Part shown: piece after piece, positions 32,161 to 42,025 of the stretch
Position numbering within the stretch: the stretch's first letter is position 1
Layout of the letters: each line of letters opens with the position of its first letter
Assembly: GCF_947090775.1 (NCBI RefSeq)
Contig: NZ_OX352321.1
Coordinates: forward strand, 2,108,001-2,172,000
Reading direction: 5' to 3'
DNA length: 64,000 nucleotides
Source of the DNA: Pseudarthrobacter sp. MM222
Lineage (GTDB): Bacteria; Actinomycetota; Actinomycetes; Actinomycetales; Micrococcaceae
Position numbers and translations under genes: made by a program
Notes under the pieces: model-generated
Databases searched by the model: none
What the model was told of the DNA's origin: nothing
The model's input: the letters and a program-made list of their open reading frames with translations, nothing else

Positions 32161-32493
32161 ATGACCGAACTCAATGTGGCCCGCACCAGCCTCGAGGATG
32201 TCGAAGAGGCACTCAAGGATGTGATCGACCCGGAACTCGGGGTCAACATCGTTGATCTGGGCCTGCTGTACGGCCTGAAGTACTCAGACGACGACGGCGC
32301 CCTGCTGATCGACATGACGCTCACCACGGCGGCCTGCCCGCTCACCGACGTGATCGAGGAGCAGGTCGGCAAGGCCCTGGACGGGATCGTTGACGACTGG
32401 CGCCTGAACTGGGTCTGGATGCCGCCATGGGGTCCGGAACGGATCACCGAAGACGGCCGCGACCAGATGCGCGCCCTCGGCTTCAACATCTAA
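32161..32493 (+). CDS. sufT: SufT-type metal-sulfur cluster assembly factor (MIP18/DUF59)
   Basis: 110-residue MIP18-family protein: DPELGVNIVDLGLLY and TLTTAACPLTDVIEEQV with the conserved Cys. In other bacteria SufT helps Fe-S maturation under high demand. Last gene of the suf operon here, followed by a hairpin and a repeat element. Confidence 0.92.
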   Translation: MTELNVARTSLEDVEEALKDVIDPELGVNIVDLGLLYGLKYSDDDGALLIDMTLTTAACPLTDVIEEQVGKALDGIVDDWRLNWVWMPPWGPERITEDGRDQMRALGFNI

Positions 32494-32562
32494 TCCCCAC
32501 TGCCACCCTGGCCTTGCTTCGCTTCGGCCAGGGAACCCAGGCGGCGGAGGCCCCTGACATGA

Positions 32563-32600
32563 GGCGGCCGGCCACCTTCCAGCGAAGGTGACCGGCCGCC
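32563..32600 (+). terminator. suf operon terminator
   Basis: 16-base arms with one mismatch (GGCGGCCGG...CACCTT against AAGGTG...CCGGCCGCC), a 6-base loop, then GTCGTCGTTTC. Confidence 0.65.
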
Positions 32601-32610
32601 GTCGTCGTTT

Positions 32611-32672
32611 CATCGGTTGCTCCGTAATCGCCCTTTTGAGCTGTCAATACGGCAGTTACGGAGCAATCGATG
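32611..32672. repeat. Intergenic inverted repeat, family R2 copy 1
   Basis: 22-base arms CATCGGTTGCTCCGTAATCG.. (32611-32632) and GGCAGTTACGGAGCAATCGA.. (32651-32672), complementary except at three positions, around an 18-base loop. A CGGCCAGGGAACCC word lies upstream at about 32525-32538. The same parts recur at 49650-49764. Confidence 0.75.
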
Positions 32673-32678
32673 GTGTTG

Positions 32679-33563
32679 TCAGGGGGTGGCGACGCTGAAG
32701 GTGTCGCACTGGTTGATGTCGCCGGTGCTGTAGCCCTGGTAGAACCACTTCTGGCGCTGCTCGCTTGACCCGTGCGTCCACGCCTCGGGGGATACCCGGC
32801 CGGTGGCGGCCTTCTGGATCCGGTCATCGCCGACCGCGGACGCGGCCGAGAGGGCATCCCTGAGGTCCTGCTCCGACAGCGGGTCAAGGAACGGCTGCCC
32901 GGTGGCATCCGGGGTGGTGGTGGCGTAGCGGGTCCAGAGTCCGGCGTAGCAGTCGGCCTGGAGCTCCACCCGGACGGCACCGGATTCGGGTCCCTGCGGA
33001 TCCTGCTGGGCGCGGTCGAGGTTGCCCAGCAGGTTCTGGACATGGTGGCCGAACTCGTGGGCGACGACGTACTCCTGCGCGAGCGGGCCGCCGGAGGAGC
33101 CGAAGCGGTCCACGAGTTCCTGGAAGAACCCCGGGTCAAAGTAGGCGGTGGTGTCCGCCGGGCAGTAGAACGGGCCCACCGCCGAGGTCGCGGCGCCGCA
33201 GCCGGTGTTGGTGCCGCCTTCAAAGATCACCGTCTCGGGCTGGGGGTACTGCCGGTTGTACTGGGCCAGATAGGCGGGCCAGAACGCGTTGAGGCTGTTG
33301 ACCGTCCCCGTGATCCGGCAGTCGACCCGCGCGTCGGCGTCTGCGCCGCTCTTGCAGGCCGGCGCTGTGCCCTGGCTCTGTGCGCCGGGGTCCTGGGTGG
33401 TTCCGGCCAGGCCTTCCAGCAGATTGGGGTTGATGCCGAACAGCGCCGCGATCAGCAGGATGATGCCGCCACCAATTCCGCCGCCGACCTTGGTGCCTCG
33501 GCTCATGCCGCGACGGTCCTGGACCTGCGAGGGATCCAGCTGGGCATTGTCGTTGAAACTCAT
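32679..33563 (-). CDS. Neutral zinc metallopeptidase (YpfJ family)
   Basis: Putative zinc peptidase, 294 residues. One N-terminal membrane anchor (IGGGIILLIAALFGI), then an extracellular domain with the HEFGH zinc site (VVAHEFGHHVQN) and downstream ELQADCYAG supplying the third ligand Glu. Four or more Cys suggest disulfides. ATG at 33563; TATTGT sits 6 bases upstream, so probably leaderless. Stop lies 6 bases from the repeat element. Substrate unknown. Confidence 0.87.
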   Translation of the reverse strand: MSFNDNAQLDPSQVQDRRGMSRGTKVGGGIGGGIILLIAALFGINPNLLEGLAGTTQDPGAQSQGTAPACKSGADADARVDCRITGTVNSLNAFWPAYLAQYNRQYPQPETVIFEGGTNTGCGAATSAVGPFYCPADTTAYFDPGFFQELVDRFGSSGGPLAQEYVVAHEFGHHVQNLLGNLDRAQQDPQGPESGAVRVELQADCYAGLWTRYATTTPDATGQPFLDPLSEQDLRDALSAASAVGDDRIQKAATGRVSPEAWTHGSSEQRQKWFYQGYSTGDINQCDTFSVATP

Positions 33564-33569
33564 GCTGTC

Positions 33570-33575
33570 ACAATA
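33570..33575 (-). promoter_or_regulatory. -10 TATTGT of the metallopeptidase gene
   Basis: Minus-strand TATTGT, six bases, then the ATG at 33563: spacing for a leaderless transcript. Confidence 0.4.
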
Positions 33576-33608
33576 TCGCTTACCGGCAGCTCGGGCGCCG
33601 ACGCTCGG

Positions 33609-33614
33609 TAAAGT
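33609..33614 (+). promoter_or_regulatory. -10 TAAAGT of the acyl-CoA ligase gene
   Basis: TAAAGT ends seven bases before the ATG at 33622; leaderless spacing. Divergent from the metallopeptidase promoter 34 bases away. Confidence 0.4.
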
Positions 33615-33621
33615 TGATCCG

Positions 33622-35070
33622 ATGCCTTTTCTCGACAGACTCCAGCGCTGGGCCGACGAGCGCCCCGACAGCACCGCCGTCGTCCTCGCAGGGCAGCGAC
33701 TGGACTGGGCGGCCTTGCGCGACGCCGCGGCGCAGCTCGTGCCGGCGGCTCCCGCCGTTTCGGTGCTCCGGGCGGACAACTCGCTGGCCTTCGCCGTGGA
33801 ATTCGCGGCGGCGGTGGCGGGCGAGCGGCAGTGCGCCGTGCTGGACCCGTCGTGGCCGCAGCACCTGCAGGACGCAATTTCGGGACGGATCGCGACGACG
33901 TTCCCGGCGCGACCCAAAGCCGGGGCGGGAAACCGCGGTCGGCTAGGCGACGCGCTTGTGGACGGGCTTGATGACGGGCTCGTGGACGGGCCGCCGGGGT
34001 CGCCGTTCCTGATCGGGCTGACCTCCGGCACCACCTCCGTCCCGAAGGCCTTCACCCGCAGCCGGGAATCCTGGCGGATATCGTTCGACGCGTCCATCGA
34101 GTTCTTCGGGCTGACCGCGGAGGACAGGACCCTGGCGCCCGGTCCGCTCGCCGCGAGCCTCAACCTCTACGCCCTGGCCGAATGCCTCTATGCGGGCTCG
34201 GAGTTCCACGCCCTTAAGCAGTTCGACGTCGGCGACGCGCACGCCTCCGTCAGCCACGACGGGATCACGCGGCTGGTTCTGGTCCCCACCATGCTCAGGC
34301 TACTCAGCGAGCGGGGCCTAGCCGGCGGCGTTGACGCCTCAGGCATCCGCACCATCGTCTGCGCCGGTTCCAAGCTCGATGCCCGGACCCTGGAGGCGGC
34401 GCGCCGCTGGGCCCCCAACGCCACCATCTTCGAGTACTACGGCGCCTCCGAACTCAGTTTCGTGGCAGGCGCCGGCCTCCGGCCCGGGCAGCAGCCCCAG
34501 CTGGGTGGAACCGGAATCGGCAGACCGCTTCCCGGGGTGGAGATCCGCATCCTGGACGGCGCCGGGGCCGAGGTCCCGGAGGGAGGCGACGGGAACATCT
34601 GCGTCCGCAGCGGCATGGTCAGCGACGGGTACCTCTGGGGCGACGACGGCCAGGCCCTGCAGTGCTTCGACGGCTGGTACACCGTGGGGGACCAGGGCTA
34701 CCTCTCCGGCGGAACGCTGCACCTGCTGGGGCGCCGCTCGGACATGATCATCACCGCCGGCACCAATGTGTACCCGCACGAAGTGGAGCTGGCCCTCGCC
34801 TCAGTGCCCGGCGTCGCCTCGGCAGTAGCGGCCGGGCTCGCCGACGATCTCCGCGGACAGCGCGTGGTGGCCGCCGTGGTCCCGTCCCAGGGGGGAATCA
34901 CCGCCACCCAGCTGAAGTCGGGCGTGGAAGACGTGCTGGCGCGGAATAAGCGGCCGCTGGAGTATTACGCCGTGACCGAACTCCCGCTGACCGACCGCGG
35001 CAAGCTCAGCCGCCAGCTCCTGCTGGACTGGATCACCGGGACCGACCCCAGGATCCGCCGTCTTGGCTGA
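33622..35070 (+). CDS. AMP-dependent acyl-CoA synthetase/ligase
   Basis: ANL superfamily enzyme activating a carboxylate as acyl-AMP then, probably, acyl-CoA. P-loop TSGTTSVPKAFT, YYGASE, GWYTVGDQGY and the C-terminal catalytic Lys in PLTDRGKLSRQ are in order. 482 residues, shorter than usual (500-550). A short internal repeat (DGLDDGLVDGP) sits near residue 115. The thiolase gene starts within its last codons, so the two likely act in one acyl-CoA pathway. Substrate unknown. Confidence 0.85.
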   Translation: MPFLDRLQRWADERPDSTAVVLAGQRLDWAALRDAAAQLVPAAPAVSVLRADNSLAFAVEFAAAVAGERQCAVLDPSWPQHLQDAISGRIATTFPARPKAGAGNRGRLGDALVDGLDDGLVDGPPGSPFLIGLTSGTTSVPKAFTRSRESWRISFDASIEFFGLTAEDRTLAPGPLAASLNLYALAECLYAGSEFHALKQFDVGDAHASVSHDGITRLVLVPTMLRLLSERGLAGGVDASGIRTIVCAGSKLDARTLEAARRWAPNATIFEYYGASELSFVAGAGLRPGQQPQLGGTGIGRPLPGVEIRILDGAGAEVPEGGDGNICVRSGMVSDGYLWGDDGQALQCFDGWYTVGDQGYLSGGTLHLLGRRSDMIITAGTNVYPHEVELALASVPGVASAVAAGLADDLRGQRVVAAVVPSQGGITATQLKSGVEDVLARNKRPLEYYAVTELPLTDRGKLSRQLLLDWITGTDPRIRRLG

Positions 35071-36265
35071 GTCCGGCGCGCAGGCCCTTCCCGATGACCG
35101 GCAGCCGGTCATCATCGCTGCGCGCCGGACCCCGGTCTGCCGTGCCAACGGCGTCCTGAAGTCCCTGCGCGCGCACGAGCTGCTGGCGCCGGTCTTGCGC
35201 AGCCTCCTCGACGACGCGGCCGTGCCTCCGGAGTCGGTGGCCGACGTCGTGATCGGCAACGCCGTCGGCGGCGGCGGGAACGTGGCCCGGCTCGCCGGAC
35301 TCGAGGCCGGCCTGCCGGTCAGCGTTCCCGGGCTCACCGTGGACCGGCAGTGCGGCTCCGGGCTCGACGCGATCGCCCTCGCGTCCCGGCTCGTGGCTGC
35401 CGGGGGCGGCGCCGTGTACCTGGCCGGCGGGGTGGAAAGCATCAGCACGGCGCCCCTGCGCGCGCACCGGAACGGCGCCGGCGACCCGGAGTTCTTTTCC
35501 CGGGCGCAGTTCGCTCCGGCCGGCTACGACGACCCGGACATGGGCACAGCTGCGGAAAACGTGGCCGATCACTGCCGCGTGAGCCGGGCGCGGCAGGACG
35601 AATTTGCGCTGCGAAGCCACCAGCGCGCCGTCGCTGCCGCAGCTTCCGGGGTGTTCGACGCCGAAATCGTCCCGCTGGCGGGCGGCCCGGGCCCGGGCGG
35701 CACCCCCGTCGCTGCCGACGATGGGCCCCGCCGCGGGCTGACCGCGGCGGTGCTGGCGCGCTTCCCGCCGGCGTTCGTGGCCGGCGGTACCGTCACAGCC
35801 GGGAACTCCTGCTTCGACGCGGACGGCGCGGCCGCCGTCGTGATCACGTCGATGGCGCGGGCGCGCGAGCTCGGGGCCCGCGACGGCCTGCTGGTGCTGG
35901 GTACCGACACGGCCGGCGTGGACCCGCGGCTGCTCGGGATCGGTGCGGCCGCCGCCGGGGAACGGCTGCTCGCTGCGCACAGGCTGAAAACAGCGGACCT
36001 GGGCCTGGTCGAGTTCAACGAGGCGTTCGCGTCCCAGACCATCGCGTGCCTCGAGCAGCTGGGCATCGACCCCGGACGGGCCAACCTCGACGGCGGCGCC
36101 CTCGCCCTGGGCCACGCCTACGGGGCCTCCGGAGCGGTGCTCGTCACCCGGCTGCTGGCCCAAGCCCGCCGCGCGCCGGTGCAGGGGCAGTTGGCCCTGG
36201 CGCTGATCAGCAGCGCCGGAGGCATGGGCACTGCCGCGCTGCTGGAATACCGCACGCTGGACTGA
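35063..36265 (+). CDS. Thiolase family protein (acetyl-CoA acyltransferase-like)
   Basis: 400 residues, TTG start overlapping the ligase stop by 8 bases. The nucleophile Cys97 lies in VDRQCGSGLDA, NEAF is present, and His351 lies in GGALALGHAYGASGA. The second catalytic Cys, normally in CxGGGxG, is replaced: the segment reads ISSAGGMGT (Ser383/Ser384). Such a protein may have altered or lost Claisen activity. Probably acts on the product of the preceding ligase; inference from overlap. Confidence 0.85.
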   Translation: MAESGAQALPDDRQPVIIAARRTPVCRANGVLKSLRAHELLAPVLRSLLDDAAVPPESVADVVIGNAVGGGGNVARLAGLEAGLPVSVPGLTVDRQCGSGLDAIALASRLVAAGGGAVYLAGGVESISTAPLRAHRNGAGDPEFFSRAQFAPAGYDDPDMGTAAENVADHCRVSRARQDEFALRSHQRAVAAAASGVFDAEIVPLAGGPGPGGTPVAADDGPRRGLTAAVLARFPPAFVAGGTVTAGNSCFDADGAAAVVITSMARARELGARDGLLVLGTDTAGVDPRLLGIGAAAAGERLLAAHRLKTADLGLVEFNEAFASQTIACLEQLGIDPGRANLDGGALALGHAYGASGAVLVTRLLAQARRAPVQGQLALALISSAGGMGTAALLEYRTLD

Positions 36266-36271
36266 CGTCGG

Positions 36272-36600
36272 GGGGACATGCTCATTCCTGGCTTCGCGGC
36301 AGGGGACATGCTCAATGCTGGGTTCGCGGCAGGGGACATGCTCCTTCCTGGGTCCGCGGCAGGGGGACATGCTCATTCCTGAGCCCGGGCGATGGACATA
36401 GCGGAATTATGTCCAGTGCCCGCCGGCAGGGGAGGGCATGTCCCGTGGGGCTATGACGCCGGATGGACCTGTCTGCAGACGCACGGGGGAACATGCTCAA
36501 ATGCTGGGTCCGCGGCGGGGGGACATGCTCATTCCTGGGCTAGGGCACTGGACATAGCGGCATTATGTCCAGTGCCTACAGGTAGGGGAGGGCATGTCCC
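36272..36600. repeat. Nested palindromic repeat array (GGGACATG family)
   Basis: This fills the 361-base gap between the convergent thiolase and bioN genes. Three 30-base tandem units start at 36272, 36302 and 36332 (GGGGACATGCTCATTCCTGG.., TTCGCGGCA ends). Two 82-base elements, 36363-36444 and 36519-36600, each begin GGGGACATGC and end GCATGTCCC and enclose an inner hairpin GGACATA-N7-TATGTCC. In the second element the inner stem is a perfect 13 bp (36544-36556 with 36564-36576). A further half-unit lies at about 36485-36516, and GTCTGCAGAC (36471-36480) is an extra palindrome. No gene seen. Confidence 0.85.
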
Positions 36601-36626
36601 ATGGCGCAGCGACGCAGGAACGCGCG

Positions 36627-37259
36627 TCAGGCTTCGTGGTCCTCGGCTTCACCCAGCCCCCGCGCGGCGAGGGCTTCACCGGTCTGCCGGGCGAAGGCCA
36701 CGGTGGTGATGAAGACCGGGAGCACCAGGGCGCGAGGGTTCCGTTCCAGGCCACGGGCGCGGGCGGAATCCCGGACATCGGAATAGGCCCCGGCGATGAA
36801 GGGGACGCTCCGCAGCATGATGGCGATCGTCAGGGCAAAGCGCTCGGGGTCCGCACCGAGGCGTCGGAACGGTCGGGCCAGGGATGCCACCCCGTCCAGC
36901 AGCGCCTGGACCGGCGTCGTCGCCGTCAGGATCGACGCCGCCACGATGCAGATCAGCACATTCAGCACAATCCGGGCCGCGGCCGGGCCACCTAGCTGCC
37001 ACCACTGGAAGAGCCCGATCACGGCGAGCACCGGCAGCACCGGCCGGACCGCGCGCATCAGGCGTGCCAGGCCCGCCCCGCTGAGCAGGAACAATCCGCA
37101 CATCAGTGCCAGCACACCAGCCGCCACCGGCCAGTCGGCGATCAGGAAGGACGCCATTCCGCAGCCAAGGACCAGGAGAAACTTCAACCACAGTGGCGCC
37201 CGGTGGACCAGGGACCTGCCGGGCACATAGTTTGCGAACAGGAACCCGGAACCGCTCAC
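36627..37259 (-). CDS. bioN: ECF transporter T component (BioN-like)
   Basis: Transmembrane energy-coupling subunit. Four or five helices, and the coupling motif ARGLERNP / ARGLGEAE (two Ala-Arg-Gly boxes) that contacts the ATPases. 210 residues, as in BioN. GTG start overlaps the ATPase stop (GTGA). Third gene of bioY-bioM-bioN. Confidence 0.88.
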   Translation of the reverse strand: MSGSGFLFANYVPGRSLVHRAPLWLKFLLVLGCGMASFLIADWPVAAGVLALMCGLFLLSGAGLARLMRAVRPVLPVLAVIGLFQWWQLGGPAAARIVLNVLICIVAASILTATTPVQALLDGVASLARPFRRLGADPERFALTIAIMLRSVPFIAGAYSDVRDSARARGLERNPRALVLPVFITTVAFARQTGEALAARGLGEAEDHEA

Positions 37260-37999
37260 GGTTGCTCCCGGTGCGGCACGTCAGCGTCTGCCAGCGCCAG
37301 CCCGGCTGCACTGAGCGCACGGTAATGCTCGACGGCGGCGGAGGGGCCGCCGTCGAACACGACCCGGCCGGCGTGCACGACAAGGACGCGGTCCATGTCC
37401 TGCGCGAGCTCGAGGTCGTGCGTGGACAGGATGACCTGCTGGGTAAGTCCGGAAAGCGTTCTGCGCAGCAGTTCCCGGTTGCGCAGGTCCAGCAGCGTGG
37501 AGGGCTCATCCAGCACGAGCACCTCCGGGTCAACGGCGAGGACGGCGGCGAGGGCCAGCAGCTGGCGTTCCCCGCCGGAGAGTTCGTAAATGCTCTGGTC
37601 CGCCAGCGCCAGCAGCCCGAAGCGGTCCAGGGTAGCCTCGGCCTGCCTGCGCCGCTCCGGAGCGTTCCGGACCGAGCGCCGCAGGGAGAGCTCAACATCC
37701 TCACGGCCGGTAGGCATCACCAGCTGGGACAGCGGATCCGTAAAGACAAAGCCCACGCGGCGCCGGACGTCCCGCACCGCGCGGACGGTATCCAAACCGC
37801 CCACAAGCACATTGCCGCTGCTGGGCGCCACGAGGCCGTTCAGGAGCCGCAGCAGGGTGGACTTGCCGGAACCGTTGGCCCCAATGATGCCGATCCTCTG
37901 CTCCGCCAAATCCAGGGACAACCCGTCAAGCAGGGTCTTGGGTGCGGCGCGGCCGTCGACGTCGACCCGCACCGCCACCCGGTCCAGGACGATGCTCAC
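37256..37999 (-). CDS. bioM: ECF transporter ATPase (BioM-like)
   Basis: 247-residue ABC ATPase: Walker A IGANGSGKSTLLRLL, signature LSGGERQLLALAAVL, Walker B VLVLDEPSTLLD, switch His in LSTHDLEL. Overlaps bioY and bioN by four bases each. Confidence 0.9.
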   Translation of the reverse strand: MSIVLDRVAVRVDVDGRAAPKTLLDGLSLDLAEQRIGIIGANGSGKSTLLRLLNGLVAPSSGNVLVGGLDTVRAVRDVRRRVGFVFTDPLSQLVMPTGREDVELSLRRSVRNAPERRRQAEATLDRFGLLALADQSIYELSGGERQLLALAAVLAVDPEVLVLDEPSTLLDLRNRELLRRTLSGLTQQVILSTHDLELAQDMDRVLVVHAGRVVFDGGPSAAVEHYRALSAAGLALADADVPHREQP

Positions 38000-38727
38000 G
38001 GGCGGGCGCCACCCGGCAGCGCGTCAGTCTTCCGGACGCGGCGGAGCAGCAGGTCCGGGAAGGCCTTGTGCAGGGACAGCGCGACGGTCACCGCCAGGGC
38101 GTTCTTGATCACATCACCGGGGTAGAAAGCGAGGTCGGCAAGGAAGGCCTTGGAGAAGTCCAGCTTCGCGTTCAGCATCATGCCGAGGACCCCGAGGCCG
38201 TGGACAAAGATGATGCTGCTCACCATGGCGGCCGCGAACAGCAGTACCGGCCGGAGCCGGGAGGCTGTGCCGGCCGTGCGGCGGAGCACGATGGCAGTGA
38301 GCCAGCCCACCGCCGCGGCGGCCAGCGGGAAGGCCAGGATGTAGCCGGCGGACGGTCCGGCAAGGACGCCGAGTCCGCTGCGGCCGCCGCTGAAAATGGG
38401 CAGCCCGGCGAGTCCCAGGAGGACATACAGCCCGACGGCGGCGAAGGCCCGGCCCGGGCCGAGGGCCAGTCCCGTGAGCATCACCGCCAGGGTCTGCAGT
38501 GTGATGGGCACGCCGAGTCCGCCCACGGGAATCGCGGCGATCAGCGCGGAGCCGGCCACGAGCGCGGCGAATACCGCGATCAGCCCGAGATCGGTGGCGT
38601 TCCAACGACCGCGGCGTGCAGGCACCTGGGCACCGGAAGAAGCGGTGCCGGAAGAAGGGGCACCTGAAGCAGCGGTGCCGGAAGAATTTTGGACGGGAGT
38701 GGGGGAAGTGCCACCGGTCGGGGTCAT
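37996..38727 (-). CDS. bioY: BioY, biotin ECF transporter S component
   Basis: Biotin-binding membrane subunit. The six-helix core has VPITLQTLAVMLTGLALGPGRA and YVLLGLAGLPIFSGGRSGL..GPSAGYI, the BioY signature, plus FYPGDVIKN. ATG at 38727 with AGGACA upstream (243 residues); an ATG at 38811 is also in frame. The N-terminal 40 residues are Gly/Ser/Ala/Pro-rich and probably disordered. Upstream, at 38773-38785, is a small palindrome ACGACGGCGTCGT; no known biotin-operator sequence was recognised. Confidence 0.92.
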   Translation of the reverse strand: MTPTGGTSPTPVQNSSGTAASGAPSSGTASSGAQVPARRGRWNATDLGLIAVFAALVAGSALIAAIPVGGLGVPITLQTLAVMLTGLALGPGRAFAAVGLYVLLGLAGLPIFSGGRSGLGVLAGPSAGYILAFPLAAAAVGWLTAIVLRRTAGTASRLRPVLLFAAAMVSSIIFVHGLGVLGMMLNAKLDFSKAFLADLAFYPGDVIKNALAVTVALSLHKAFPDLLLRRVRKTDALPGGARP

Positions 38728-39000
38728 GGGTTGTCCTGTCGAGTCAAGGGGATCAGTTCTTGCATCCGACGATACGACGGCGTCGTGGTGCCGTTTTTGT
38801 AGGGGCTCCACTAACCGGCGGCGCGGATGCTGGAGGTCGCCGCCAAAGCCGGCCGCCCGGCGGAGGCAGGGGCCTTGTCATCCGGCGGAGGCAGGGCCGG
38901 TAGACTGGTAGAGGCCGTTCTCTCGGCCGCACTGCCCCGGCGCCCTCCAGATACCTCCGTTGTGCCGCGGCGTTCCCTGTTGTGAAAGGCCTTAGCTGCA

Positions 39001-40599
<1,599 letters not shown>

Positions 40600-40670
40600 G
40601 CCCAACCAACTAACTCGCAGTTGAGGCCGTTTTCAGCGCGCTAAACGGCCCCAGCTGCGAGTCAGTTGGG
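40600..40670. repeat. Convergent-gene palindrome (CTCGCAG family)
   Basis: Long imperfect hairpin: CCAAC-TAACTCGCAGTTGAGGCCGTTT on the left, and AAACGGCCCCAGCTGCGAGTCAGTTGG on the right (three mismatches), loop TCAGCGCGCT. It fills the space between the ABC-F and YbaK stop codons and can terminate both. Confidence 0.7.
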
Positions 40671-41138
40671 CTAGCGGACGGGCAGTTCTTCTGCGCCGGT
40701 GATCCTGTGCAACTCTTCGTAGCTGATCGAGAACATCGAGTAGTGGTCGCCCGCTCCTGCCCAGAGCACCGGGTGGTCCGCCAGTGACTCGTCCAGCACG
40801 GTGCGGATCTTTTCCGGATGACCCAGCGGGGCGACGCCGCCAACCTCCTGTCCGGTATGCGCCAGGACGAAGTCAGGCGAGGCGCGGCGGATCCTGCCGG
40901 TGCCCAGCTGGGCGGCGACCTTCCGAACATCCACCTTGGCGGCCCCGCTGGCCAGAATCAACAGGGGAGCGCCCGCCAAGTCGAACACGAGGCTGTTGGT
41001 GATCGCAGCGAGCTCGCAACCGAGCCTGGCTGCCGCGGCGGCCGCCGTCGGGACCTGCGAATCGAACACGGTGACCGTGTCCTCGGCGCCCGCAGCGGCC
41101 AGTGCCTGCTTTACGTTCGCTACCGGTTCCGGATACAT
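40671..41138 (-). CDS. YbaK/EbsC family aminoacyl-tRNA deacylase-like protein
   Basis: Single-domain trans-editing fold related to the ProRS INS domain, 155 residues. VFDSQVPTAAAAAARLGCELAAITNSLVF and LASGAAKVDVRKVA (invariant Lys) are present, and GGVAPLGHP is the family glycine loop. The ATG at 41138 lies 11 bases after the SURF1 stop, with AAGGA upstream. It probably hydrolyses misacylated tRNA; the target amino acid is not predictable. Confidence 0.88.
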   Translation of the reverse strand: MYPEPVANVKQALAAAGAEDTVTVFDSQVPTAAAAAARLGCELAAITNSLVFDLAGAPLLILASGAAKVDVRKVAAQLGTGRIRRASPDFVLAHTGQEVGGVAPLGHPEKIRTVLDESLADHPVLWAGAGDHYSMFSISYEELHRITGAEELPVR

Positions 41139-41149
41139 TCCGCTGTCCT

Positions 41150-42025
41150 TCAGTAGCCCTGGGCGTCCAGGATGGCGTCTTCCTCTTCCTCCGCCGTGGC
41201 GTTCTTCCGCTTGCGCGGTGCAGGCCGACGGCGGGCCACCGGTCCGCTGGAGTGATGGAAGGTGCCGTCGGCAGGCTCTTGCGCGTCCTCCGCGTCGATG
41301 GCAGCGTTCCGGGCCTGCTGCCGGGCCGCGTAACCGAAGCCGATGAACATCAGCACCCCGAAAGCAAACCACTGCAGTGAGTAGGACAAGTGGGTGCCTT
41401 CCTCGATGGAGGGCTTGGGGAAGGCGATGGGCATGTCCGCCGCCGACGGGCTCTCCGACGCCAGCTGTCCATAGGCGCCGGTGAGCAGCGGGTAGCCGAG
41501 CTGGGCGGAGTAAGCGGCCAGGTCAATGGACGCCAACTGGCCGTCCGGGGCGCCGCGCTGGAGTTCGGGCTCGGCGTGCTTGAGCCGTGCCACGACCGTC
41601 ACGTCGCCCGGAGGCGGGGCCGGGATCGAGTCGGGCCGGCCGGGATTGTTGTTGCCGATCGGCAGCCAGCCGCGGTCAATCACCACCGTCTCGCCGGTGT
41701 CCAACCGGAACGGGACCACAACTTCGTAGCCGGGCTGCCCGTTAAGCGGGCGGTTGCGGACGATGCGCTGGCCGCCGGCGTCGTACCTGCCCCTCAGTTC
41801 CACCTGGGTCCACTCGCGGTCCGCATCCAGGCTGCTGAACTGGTCCCGGACGTCGGCAAACGGTACCGGTGCGGCGGAGTAGTTGGAAGTGACGCGGTTG
41901 ATTTCGGCCAGCGTTTCAGCGCGGCGGTCCATCTGCCAGCGGCCCAGGAAGACGCAGGCAGTCGCGAAAATGGCGGCAAGCAGGAGATAGCCCAGCCACT
42001 TGCTGGAAAAGAGGAACCGATACAT
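41150..42025 (-). CDS. SURF1 family cytochrome oxidase biogenesis protein
   Basis: 291 residues with membrane helices at residues 10-28 (LGYLLLAAIFATACVFLG) and about 215-235 (LQWFAFGVLMFIGFGY) flanking an external domain containing RPLNGQPGYEVVVPF and VIDRGWLP, as in SURF1. Helps insert heme A in aa3 oxidase, fitting ctaA and ctaB in the window. A Lys/Arg-rich C-terminal tail is present. Confidence 0.9.
   Translation of the reverse strand: MYRFLFSSKWLGYLLLAAIFATACVFLGRWQMDRRAETLAEINRVTSNYSAAPVPFADVRDQFSSLDADREWTQVELRGRYDAGGQRIVRNRPLNGQPGYEVVVPFRLDTGETVVIDRGWLPIGNNNPGRPDSIPAPPPGDVTVVARLKHAEPELQRGAPDGQLASIDLAAYSAQLGYPLLTGAYGQLASESPSAADMPIAFPKPSIEEGTHLSYSLQWFAFGVLMFIGFGYAARQQARNAAIDAEDAQEPADGTFHHSSGPVARRRPAPRKRKNATAEEEEDAILDAQGY

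Noticed and set aside
35350..36456. Coding sequence running from thiolase into the repeat array
   Set aside because: Out of frame with the thiolase, and the repetitive tail simply translates the DNA repeat.
36272..36600. CRISPR array
   Set aside because: Units are tandem with no spacers of constant length, contain long internal hairpins, and no cas gene is near.
38773..38785. BirA/BioQ-type biotin operator before bioY
   Set aside because: Only a short GC-rich palindrome is present; it does not match the known TGAAC-type or BirA-type sites.
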